Shown here piece by piece: positions 9,616 to 16,210 of a stretch of DNA of 64,000 nucleotides. Each line of letters starts with the position of its first letter. Within the stretch, counting starts at the first letter, position 1. The position numbers and the translations under genes were made by a program. Under the pieces are notes generated by a model. The model made no database searches. It was not told the origin of the DNA and worked only from the letters and a program-made list of their open reading frames with translations. The stretch lies in NCBI RefSeq assembly GCF_901538265.1, contig NZ_LR593886.1, forward strand, positions 4,175,738 to 4,239,737. The letters run 5' to 3'. Source of the DNA: Gemmata massiliana. Lineage in GTDB: Bacteria; Planctomycetota; Planctomycetia; Gemmatales; Gemmataceae.

Positions 9616-10079
9616 ACACAACCTCTCCAAAACACGAACACGGTACGCACGGTAAAAGTGGCGCGGGCGACCTCGACCAACTGCTCTCGGACTTCTTCAA
9701 GTCCCAGCTCAAGCAGCCCTGGCCGAAGGCCCCGGTGCCCGTGACCCACGCGGCGGTTGAACCGTCCGAGTTGGTCGCGACGCGGACCACCGAATCGCCG
9801 CGAAGCGCTCCGGTGAAGTTCCGGGACAATACCTCTCGTGCCCGGTTCACACTGGCGGCGTCTGTGGCACTGCTGCTCGGTACCGGGTGGTTGTTGACCA
9901 ACGGATACGAACCGGGAACTCGGCCTGCTGGGTGCCCCGCGCCGGCGACGAGTGGACCGGGGATACTTTCCGGTGGCAGTGCCGACGGTGATAAACACTT
10001 GCCACTCAAGAAGATGGGCGAAGATAAGGCCAAGGGTGGCGATGGCGGTATCAAGATCGATCTCAAGGACGGCAACTGA
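9612..10079 (+). CDS. small single-pass membrane protein coupled to the ECF sigma factor
   Basis: 155 residues, translationally coupled to the sigma gene through a 4-base overlap. A charged N-terminal cytoplasmic region of about 75 residues contains LDQLLSDFFKSQLKQPWP. It is followed by one membrane helix (LAASVALLLGTGWLL) and a low-complexity, Gly/Lys/Asp-rich C-terminal tail. The gene order (ECF sigma then single-pass protein) is the usual layout of an anti-sigma factor, but I see no zinc-binding HxxxCxxC motif, so the assignment is by context only. A strong terminator follows. Confidence 0.6.
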   Translation: MNTTSPKHEHGTHGKSGAGDLDQLLSDFFKSQLKQPWPKAPVPVTHAAVEPSELVATRTTESPRSAPVKFRDNTSRARFTLAASVALLLGTGWLLTNGYEPGTRPAGCPAPATSGPGILSGGSADGDKHLPLKKMGEDKAKGGDGGIKIDLKDGN

Positions 10080-10100
10080 ATCGCCGGTCGAGCGTAAAAC

Positions 10101-10140
10101 GAACGTCCGGTCACAAGTGCGGCCGGACGTTCTGCTTTTT
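10101..10140 (+). terminator. rho-independent terminator after the ECF sigma unit
   Basis: A perfect 10-bp stem (GAACGTCCGG at 10101-10110 pairing with 10123-10132) with a 12-base loop, followed within two bases by a run of five T. It closes the sigma/partner operon before the helicase gene. Confidence 0.85.
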
Positions 10141-10256
10141 CCGGTCATTCCGTAAGTTGAGTAGACACTTTCGCACCCGCCAGCTTAACATGACCAGTGA
10201 GACTCGTTTCTCACCGCACCTGTGGTGCTGCACGAACACGCTTACTGACGGAGCAT

Positions 10257-11816
10257 GTGTTGATTCCCCCAACTGACGGGGACGATTGGACCGTTCCCGA
10301 ATCCGAACAAACTCACGTCCCCGACGAAGAGCCGACTTCCGACGAGTCGGTTGACGCCCCTCTACTCGATGAAACCGCGACTGCGGACGATGATTTCGAC
10401 GACGAGACGGACGATTCCGAAACCGATCCCGCAAGCGACCCCGATCACGAATCCGCCCCGCCGCCGGAAACCGATCCCGCGATGATCTTCGCGGATTTGC
10501 AACTGATGCGCCCACTCATGGACGCCATCAACGCGGCCGGGTACAAGCACCCGACGCCGATTCAGGAGGCGGTGATTCCACCCGCCCTGCGCGGCAAAGA
10601 CGTTATCGGGCAGGCCCAAACGGGGACCGGCAAGACGGCCGCGTTCCTGATCCCGTTCCTCAATCGCTGGCGCCCGCACAAACTCAAGGGGCCGATCGGT
10701 GTCGTGATGACGCCGACGCGCGAACTCGCGCTCCAGATCGCGAACGAGGCCGAGAAGCTCGCCCCGAGCAGCCAGTTCCGGTGCGTGCCCGTGTACGGCG
10801 GCACCGGGATGCAGCGGCAACTGACGGGACTGACTCGCGGGTGCGACCTGGTGGTCGGAACACCGGGCCGGATGCTCGACCACCTGCAACGCGGCTCGAT
10901 GTCGCTGGCACAGGTGCGCTACGCGGTGCTCGACGAAGCGGACCGGATGCTCGACATCGGGTTCCGCGACGACATCGAGCGCATCCTGAAGCGGTGCCCG
11001 ACCGAGCGCCAGACGCTACTCATGTCGGCGACCGTGCCCGATTCGATCAAGCGCCTCGTGAACCGGTACATGAAAGACCCGGTTCACCTGCACATGACGC
11101 CGAACACGCCGACGGTGGACAAGATCCGCCAGAGCTACTTCACGGTGGACGCGGACCGGAAGTTCGAGCTGTTGAAGCGCGTCATCGAGCGCGAAAAACC
11201 GCGCCAGTGCCTCATCTTCGTGGAGCGCAAGCGCTGGGCCGACAACTTGTACCGCGACCTCAAGCGCGCGGTGCCGAAGGCCGCAGTGATTCACGGTGAC
11301 CTGCCGCAATCGCAGCGCGAAAAGATCATGGCCGCGTTCCGCACGGGTGAGATCAAGTACCTGATCGCGACCGACGTGATGAGCCGCGGGATCGACGTCT
11401 CGAACCTGTCGCACGTCATCAACTACGACCTGCCGATGGACATCGAGAACTACGTCCACCGGATCGGGCGCACGGGGCGCATCGGTAAGGACGGCATCGC
11501 GATCTCGTTCGCGCTGCCGGAGCAGGGCGAGCAACTCACCAACATCGAGATGATGATTAACCGGCTCATCGAGTCGGACCAGATCGAGGGCTTCGAGTCC
11601 GCGGCGCCGCGGGCGAAGGGGCCGGCACGCGACGTGAAAGTGATCTTCACCGGGTTGGATTCCGTGAAGCCCGTAAAGCCCGAGGGCGAAGACGACGGTT
11701 GGGGCGACGACGCGCCTCCGCCGCGAGCGCCGGAAGAGGGTGCCGGTGCGTCGGATGAGGCCGCGAAGAAGACGGTCTTCGGTCGGCGCGGCAAGCGGTA
11801 CAGTCAGCGCCTCTGA
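10257..11816 (+). CDS. DEAD-box RNA helicase (RhlE-like)
   Basis: About 519 residues. GTG 10257 and TTG 10260 both sit a few bases after GGAG at 10250-10253; a GTG at 10197 is also open. An acidic, poorly conserved N-terminus of about 80 residues precedes the helicase core. Core motifs: Q motif HPTPIQEAVIPPAL, Walker A AQTGTGKT, Ia PTRELALQI, Ib TPGRMLDHL, II DEAD, III SAT, IV LIFVERKRWA, V ATDVMSRGIDVSN, VI HRIGRTGRIG. Family members unwind short RNA duplexes using ATP in ribosome assembly or mRNA turnover. The C-terminal tail is acidic and then basic (KKTVFGRRGKRYSQRL), probably for RNA binding. Confidence 0.93.
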   Translation: MLIPPTDGDDWTVPESEQTHVPDEEPTSDESVDAPLLDETATADDDFDDETDDSETDPASDPDHESAPPPETDPAMIFADLQLMRPLMDAINAAGYKHPTPIQEAVIPPALRGKDVIGQAQTGTGKTAAFLIPFLNRWRPHKLKGPIGVVMTPTRELALQIANEAEKLAPSSQFRCVPVYGGTGMQRQLTGLTRGCDLVVGTPGRMLDHLQRGSMSLAQVRYAVLDEADRMLDIGFRDDIERILKRCPTERQTLLMSATVPDSIKRLVNRYMKDPVHLHMTPNTPTVDKIRQSYFTVDADRKFELLKRVIEREKPRQCLIFVERKRWADNLYRDLKRAVPKAAVIHGDLPQSQREKIMAAFRTGEIKYLIATDVMSRGIDVSNLSHVINYDLPMDIENYVHRIGRTGRIGKDGIAISFALPEQGEQLTNIEMMINRLIESDQIEGFESAAPRAKGPARDVKVIFTGLDSVKPVKPEGEDDGWGDDAPPPRAPEEGAGASDEAAKKTVFGRRGKRYSQRL

Positions 11817-11828
11817 TCGGGGTCGCAA

Positions 11829-12113
11829 ATGGAGTGGATACGAGAGATCCCGTACTGGCTCATTCTTCTGGTGTTGGTCGGCCGGTTAGCGGCCCGCCAC
11901 CGGCACTCATTGACCGCTTCGGACCTCTCGAAGCGGACCGTTCTTGGCTGCACAGTCGGCGCGGTTCTGCTAGTCCTTTTGGGCCGTGCCGTCATTCCCG
12001 CCGTACTTCTTTTGGCAGCCGTGGGCGTTTACATCGTTTTGCACCGAATCGTCACCCCGGTCTTGGAGCCGGAGACACTCGGAACGCAAAACGATGTTCC
12101 AAAGTGCTCGTAA
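11829..12113 (+). CDS. small membrane protein, unknown
   Basis: 94 residues from ATG 11829, 12 bases after the helicase stop, so probably co-transcribed. Two or three hydrophobic helices are visible: IPYWLILLVLVGRLAA near the start, and TVGAVLLVLLGRAVIPAVLL running into LAAVGVYIVL. A basic loop (RHRHSLTASDLSKR) lies between them, and the tail is short and polar. I do not recognise a family. It converges with the minus-strand gene that ends at 12139. Confidence 0.6.
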   Translation: MEWIREIPYWLILLVLVGRLAARHRHSLTASDLSKRTVLGCTVGAVLLVLLGRAVIPAVLLLAAVGVYIVLHRIVTPVLEPETLGTQNDVPKCS

Positions 12114-12138
12114 CACCGGCTCAACCAAGAAACGAGCA

Positions 12139-12810
12139 TTATTCCCCAGTCGGCTCCGGTCCAGTGGCGTCTGCCCGGCCCGGGTTGTGGGTGACCCACG
12201 GCAGTGCCCGGCTACCTGTACGTTTCCGCTGCTGAGCCTCGAATTCTGCCCGCGTCGAGGCACGGCTCCGGCCCATTGCTATGCGAGGTTGTGGGTCGCC
12301 CGTGTTGGGATCGTACCGGTGCGCTCTGGAGCGCTCCAGCACGCGCAGTCTGGCGCCAAGGAAGCCGAAGACCGCGAGCACGACCCACGCCGCGAGCATC
12401 CGCCACAAAAGTTGGTTGCTGAACCGTAGTAGGTAGGTGAAGGTGCAGTACATTGCGACGACCGCACACACGACACTAGCGGCGAGAATCGCGAGTTGGG
12501 CACCCTGTAGCCACGCGGCCGGCACGTACAGTTTCGGGTGCATGTGTCGCTGGTAGTGTCCGCAGACGGGACACGGGATCGGGTCGAAGTCGTTCTCCAG
12601 ATACTGGTTGAGCGCGTCTTTGGCGGATGAAACCGCGTCCGCTTGTGCGCCACCTTCATTCATCAGGTAAAAGCTGGTACCAGAGCCCTCGCCCTCGCGC
12701 TCGAGGAGGTAAACGTATTCGGTCGAACAATTCTCGCACGGGACGAGTTTCAGAACCCGACCGCTTGTGATAAACGTGTAGTTCGTCCAGACGATCGGGA
12801 TCGGGAGCAT
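12139..12810 (-). CDS. membrane protein with zinc-ribbon cysteines, unknown
   Basis: 223 residues from ATG 12810. Residues about 25-100 carry two cysteine pairs, CENC and CPVCGH, separated by an acidic stretch, which looks like a split zinc ribbon. Two membrane helices follow: QLAILAASVVCAVVAMYCTF and LLWRMLAAWVVLAVFGFLGA. The C-terminal 65 residues are basic and probably cytoplasmic. It lies just downstream of purB on the same strand, separated by about 60 bases. No function can be given; a membrane-tethered metal-binding protein is the most that can be inferred. Confidence 0.65.
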   Translation of the reverse strand: MLPIPIVWTNYTFITSGRVLKLVPCENCSTEYVYLLEREGEGSGTSFYLMNEGGAQADAVSSAKDALNQYLENDFDPIPCPVCGHYQRHMHPKLYVPAAWLQGAQLAILAASVVCAVVAMYCTFTYLLRFSNQLLWRMLAAWVVLAVFGFLGARLRVLERSRAHRYDPNTGDPQPRIAMGRSRASTRAEFEAQQRKRTGSRALPWVTHNPGRADATGPEPTGE

Positions 12811-12872
12811 GGGTGAACTCGCCCGGGATTGTTACTCGCCCGTTGTTGCGTGCCAACTCATACGATTCGGTA

Positions 12873-14369
12873 TCACACGTGCAGTTCGGCCGTCTTTCCC
12901 AGCACACTCGCGTATCGCTTGCGGATCGGCTCGATGTGGTCCGCGAGGAACTCTTCGACCTGCTCTGGTGAGCGCCCGACGAACTCGCGCGGCGCCTGAC
13001 CCGCGATTGCGGCGAAGTCTATTTTCTTGAACGCGCTTTCGCGCTGGAGTGCCTCCAGCAGTTCCGCGGTGGTGCCTTCGCCGGCCTTCACGCGGGCGGT
13101 GACCGCGTGGCTGTGCTGGCGCACCACTTCGTGAACCTCCTGGCGGTCTTCGCCGGCCTGTACCGCGGCCATCATCAGGTTCTCGGTGACCATGTAGGGC
13201 AGGTACTCGCGCACGTTCTTCGCGATCACCGGGCGGTTGACCATCAGCCCGCGGTTGTCCGGCCCGGTCCGCTGGGTGACCAGGTTCAGCGCGATGCGGA
13301 GCACCGCGTCGGTTGCGAGGAACGCTTGCGGAACGTACAGCCGGCGGCACGCGCTGTCATCGAGCGTGCGCTCGAACCACTGCGTCGAAACCGTGTTAGC
13401 GGCCATCGCGGGCAGACCCGAAATGAAGCGCGCGAGGCTGCACATGCGCTCGGCCCGCATCGGGTTGCGCTTGTACGCCATCGCGCTCGAACCGATCTGC
13501 TCCGCCTCGAACGGTTCGTCCACTTCCTGGCGGTGCGCGAGCAACCGCAGGTCCGTACCCCACTTGTGCGCGGATTGTGCGAGGCCGTTGAGCGCGTCGA
13601 GGATCTGCGTGTCGATCTTCCGCGAGTACGTTTGCCCGGTGACGGGGAACACGCCCGCGTTCTCGAAGCCCATCTTCTTCGCGACGAGTTGGTCGAGCGC
13701 CTTCACTTTCTCGTGGTCGCCGCGGAACAGTGCGAGGAAGCTGGCCTGCGTGCCGGTCGTGCCCTTCGCACCGCGGAACGGCAGTTTGTCGCGTCGGCGC
13801 TCGAGTTCCTTCAGGTCGAGGACGAAGTCGAACAGCCACAGCGTCGCGCGCTTGCCCACGGTGGTGAGCTGCGCGGGCTGGAAGTGCGTGAACCCGAGCG
13901 TGGGCTCGTCTTTCCAGGTTTTCGAGAACGTCGCGAGGGCGTCGATGACGCTCGCCAGCGTCGCGCAGAGCTGGTTGAGGCTCTCGCGCATGAGAATGAG
14001 GTCAGCGTTGTCGGTGACGTAGCACGAGGTCGCGCCGAGGTGAACGATCTCCTTGCACCCGGGGGCCACGTCACCGAGCGCGTGGATGTGCGCCATCACG
14101 TCGTGCCGCAGACGCTTCTCGTGGACCGCGGCGCGCTTCAGATCGATGTCGTCGAGGTGGCTCGCGAGTTCCTGGAGTTGCGCCTGGGTGATGCGCGGGG
14201 ACTTCCCGTCGTCGGCGAGCAGTCCCAGTTCGGCCTCTGCTTCGGCAAGTGCGAGCCAGAGCCGGCGCCAGGTGCGGAACTTCCGCAGCGGTCCCCAGCG
14301 CTCGGCCATCTCGGTGGAGGCGTAGCGGCCGATGAGCGGGTTGTCGTACACGTCGGTGGGTTGCGTCAT
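12873..14369 (-). CDS. purB: adenylosuccinate lyase
   Basis: 498 residues from ATG 14369. A fumarase/aspartase-superfamily lyase that removes fumarate from SAICAR and from adenylosuccinate in purine synthesis. Signatures: NPLIGRYASTEMAERWG at the start, HLGATSCYVTDNADLILMRE, TLGFTHFQPAQLTTVGKRAT, GTTGTQASFL, and the family signature SSAMAYKRNPMRAERMCSLA carrying the flexible catalytic loop. The spelling is closest to the longer purB class shared with animals. No other purine genes are adjacent. Confidence 0.95.
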   Translation of the reverse strand: MTQPTDVYDNPLIGRYASTEMAERWGPLRKFRTWRRLWLALAEAEAELGLLADDGKSPRITQAQLQELASHLDDIDLKRAAVHEKRLRHDVMAHIHALGDVAPGCKEIVHLGATSCYVTDNADLILMRESLNQLCATLASVIDALATFSKTWKDEPTLGFTHFQPAQLTTVGKRATLWLFDFVLDLKELERRRDKLPFRGAKGTTGTQASFLALFRGDHEKVKALDQLVAKKMGFENAGVFPVTGQTYSRKIDTQILDALNGLAQSAHKWGTDLRLLAHRQEVDEPFEAEQIGSSAMAYKRNPMRAERMCSLARFISGLPAMAANTVSTQWFERTLDDSACRRLYVPQAFLATDAVLRIALNLVTQRTGPDNRGLMVNRPVIAKNVREYLPYMVTENLMMAAVQAGEDRQEVHEVVRQHSHAVTARVKAGEGTTAELLEALQRESAFKKIDFAAIAGQAPREFVGRSPEQVEEFLADHIEPIRKRYASVLGKTAELHV

Positions 14370-14604
14370 AACTTGAATGATTCTTCGCGCGGAACGGGTA
14401 TTCGGCCCGGGGTCCGCACCTCAACTCGGTGCTTGTTGAACGCCCGCCAGAAGTGGCACAGGGCGCTGTTTGTTGTACGATTTCCGCGCGCTGTGGGGCG
14501 AGTCCGGAGCCACGGGGGAAAAGGGTGGGGTATGCTTCCCTCGACAGGACGTTCGGCCCCAAATCGGGCCGACTGTCGCATTTCGCGCTCACGGAGGACG
14601 ATCA

Positions 14605-14991
14605 ATGCGCACATGGCTCCCGCGACTCGGGTTCGCGGTGCTCGGCGTGGCCCTGTGGATGGGCACCGAGCAATCGGCGTCTGCTCAACAGCCCGGGGGG
14701 CAGCCCCCGCCGCCCGCGTTCTACACGATGCCGACCCCGCAGCAGCGGACCGACTTCCCCCAGGGACCGGAACCGACGCTGCCGCGGATGTACTACTACC
14801 CGTACTACTACTACCCGCACAGCTACTGGCCGCAGAACAGCCCGCAGTGGCCGGAAGCGAAGGGCCAGCCCTACGTCCGCCCGCCGGCGTACATGGCTTA
14901 CCCCGCGTTCAAGGAACCGGGCTGGCGCTATGAGCTGTGGACCCCGATGCGGTACTACCGCGGGAACCACTTCTGGCTGGACCAGTTCTAA
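14605..14991 (+). CDS. secreted Tyr/Pro-rich protein, unknown
   Basis: 128 residues. ATG 14605 is preceded by GGAGGA at 14593-14598 with six-base spacing and begins a good signal peptide: MRTWLPRLG, a hydrophobic core FAVLGVALWMG, and a likely cut after SASA. An in-frame upstream start at 14470 would destroy the signal peptide. The mature protein is rich in Pro, Tyr and Trp (MYYYPYYYYPHSYWPQN) and ends FWLDQF. Such composition suits a cell-surface or envelope protein. No family recognised. Confidence 0.65.
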   Translation: MRTWLPRLGFAVLGVALWMGTEQSASAQQPGGQPPPPAFYTMPTPQQRTDFPQGPEPTLPRMYYYPYYYYPHSYWPQNSPQWPEAKGQPYVRPPAYMAYPAFKEPGWRYELWTPMRYYRGNHFWLDQF

Positions 14992-15005
14992 GCCGAATAG
15001 TCGAA

Positions 15006-15084
15006 AGTCGTAACGTCACAAGTCATAAAGTCGAAGACCTCAACCCTGTGGGTCTTCGACTTTATGACTTGTGACGTTACGACT
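15006..15084. repeat. perfect 34-bp inverted repeat (intergenic hairpin)
   Basis: 15006-15039 is the exact reverse complement of 15051-15084, with an 11-base loop. It fills the gap between the convergent genes ending at 14991 and 15094. There is no T tract, so it is not a classical terminator, though it could stop transcription both ways. It shares the words CACAAGTC and GTCGTAA with the hairpin at 15588-15650. Confidence 0.9.
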
Positions 15085-15093
15085 GGCAATTAA

Positions 15094-15531
15094 TTAATGA
15101 GAGTGTACTTTCTTAAAGTGCTCGGCGACCTTCTCCATCATGACGTGCCAGCCGCAATCGTCGCAGGGCGGGATCGACGGATAACACTTCGTGCAATACA
15201 GCGGGCCGCCTTTGAGGAACTGTTCGAGGCGGCCCTTGTCCGCGGGAACGACCCCTTCGGCCGAGAGCGGGAACGTCACCGGCGTTTTGCACTTGTCGCA
15301 CGGGCGCGACGAGTGGTGTTCGATCACGTGCTCGAAGTGCGTGTGCAACCCGGCGGGGACCACACCGGAGCCGGTGCAGAGCGGGCACGTCATGTTGAAC
15401 TGCGCCAGGATCGCTCGGCGGATGAACTCGCTCTTGTTCGGGAGCTTGTCGAGGAAGTTGGCCAAATCGTCATCGACTTTGAAGGCGACGATCTGTGACT
15501 TCTCCGTCTTCTCCTTCTTGTCCTTTGCCAT
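15094..15531 (-). CDS. ribbon-helix-helix protein with zinc-binding C-terminus
   Basis: 145 residues from ATG 15531. After a Lys/Glu-rich leader the sequence IVAFKVDDDLANFLDKL then NKSEFIRRAILAQF is a textbook ribbon-helix-helix DNA-binding domain (about residues 13-50). The rest contains cysteine pairs CPLC, CDKC, CTKC and CDDC interleaved with histidines (HFEHVIEHH, EHFKKVHSH), suggesting two zinc-ribbon or C2H2-like units. A DNA-binding regulator is likely. It is flanked on both sides by long perfect hairpins and has no antitoxin or toxin partner. Confidence 0.75.
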   Translation of the reverse strand: MAKDKKEKTEKSQIVAFKVDDDLANFLDKLPNKSEFIRRAILAQFNMTCPLCTGSGVVPAGLHTHFEHVIEHHSSRPCDKCKTPVTFPLSAEGVVPADKGRLEQFLKGGPLYCTKCYPSIPPCDDCGWHVMMEKVAEHFKKVHSH

Positions 15532-15587
15532 GACGGGCCTCGCGTGGATGATCGTTTTACATCATCTTACGCCATCACCCAAAAGTC

Positions 15588-15650
15588 ACAAGTCGTAAGG
15601 TCGCGAGTCACGAGGTCTTTGACCTTATGACTCGCGACCTTACGACTTGT
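15588..15650. repeat. 23-bp perfect inverted repeat hairpin
   Basis: 15588-15610 is the reverse complement of 15628-15650. After two unpaired or wobble positions, an inner 5-bp stem (AGGTC/GACCT) closes on a TTT loop. It lies between the start of the RHH-zinc gene and the end of the next minus-strand gene, and resembles the hairpin at 15006-15084 in both wording and design. Confidence 0.88.
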
Positions 15651-15669
15651 ACCGCGTGTCACGGGGGGA

Positions 15670-15990
15670 TCAGTTCTTCTTGCGCGCTTTCATCTTCGCT
15701 TCGACGATGGCGCCTTCCTTCACCGTGACATCGAACTTCAGTTTGCCCTCGGCCTTGGCGTTCCCCAACCCTTTCAGGGCGTCCTCGTAGGTCATTTCTT
15801 TCGCGTCACCGTTCTTGTCCACGCCGGTGAACTTGGTCTTATCGGTAATTTTGTAGGTCTTCTCGACCTCACCTTCCTTAACCCGAACTTCTTTCTTATC
15901 TTTATCAAATTTTACGAGCGTCACCTCGACGGCCGTAACCAGGCCGGTCATGCTGAATAGGAAAATGAGTGAGAGTAACAGCTTCCGCAT
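15670..15990 (-). CDS. small secreted protein, unknown
   Basis: 106 residues from ATG 15990, preceded by GGAG at normal spacing; longer in-frame starts only add a non-signal leader. The N-terminus MRKLLLSLIFLFSMTGLVTA is a clear signal peptide. The mature part is lysine-rich, with VTLVKFDKDKKEVRVKEGEV and KTYKITDKTKFTGVDKNGDA, a pattern of short beta strands, and ends KARKKN. It resembles small secreted planctomycete proteins of unknown role. Divergent from the binding protein at 16211. Confidence 0.65.
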   Translation of the reverse strand: MRKLLLSLIFLFSMTGLVTAVEVTLVKFDKDKKEVRVKEGEVEKTYKITDKTKFTGVDKNGDAKEMTYEDALKGLGNAKAEGKLKFDVTVKEGAIVEAKMKARKKN

Positions 15991-16210
15991 CGACGGACTC
16001 CTGGAGAGCGTTGGGCACCCGCTGTCTCTCATCTTAGAACGCGAGCGGGTGCCCAACGGCGCTTGGTATTGAACGTTAAGAGATTCTGTGGGTCAAGCGG
16101 CCGGGGCCGGAATCGCGTTCTCCGCGAGGTTCTCGCCGCTTCTCCGCGCCGGCGTGTTATCATCAACACATCGGCACAAATAGAGTTCCGTGCCATATTC
16201 GAGGCACTCG

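Noticed and set aside
13107..14933. 608-codon open frame opposite purB
   Set aside because: Shadow of adenylosuccinate lyase; the purB frame has all family signatures.
15588..15650. Hairpins around the RHH gene as attachment sites of a small cassette
   Set aside because: The two hairpins differ in length and core sequence, and no direct repeats flank them, so insertion as a unit is not supported.
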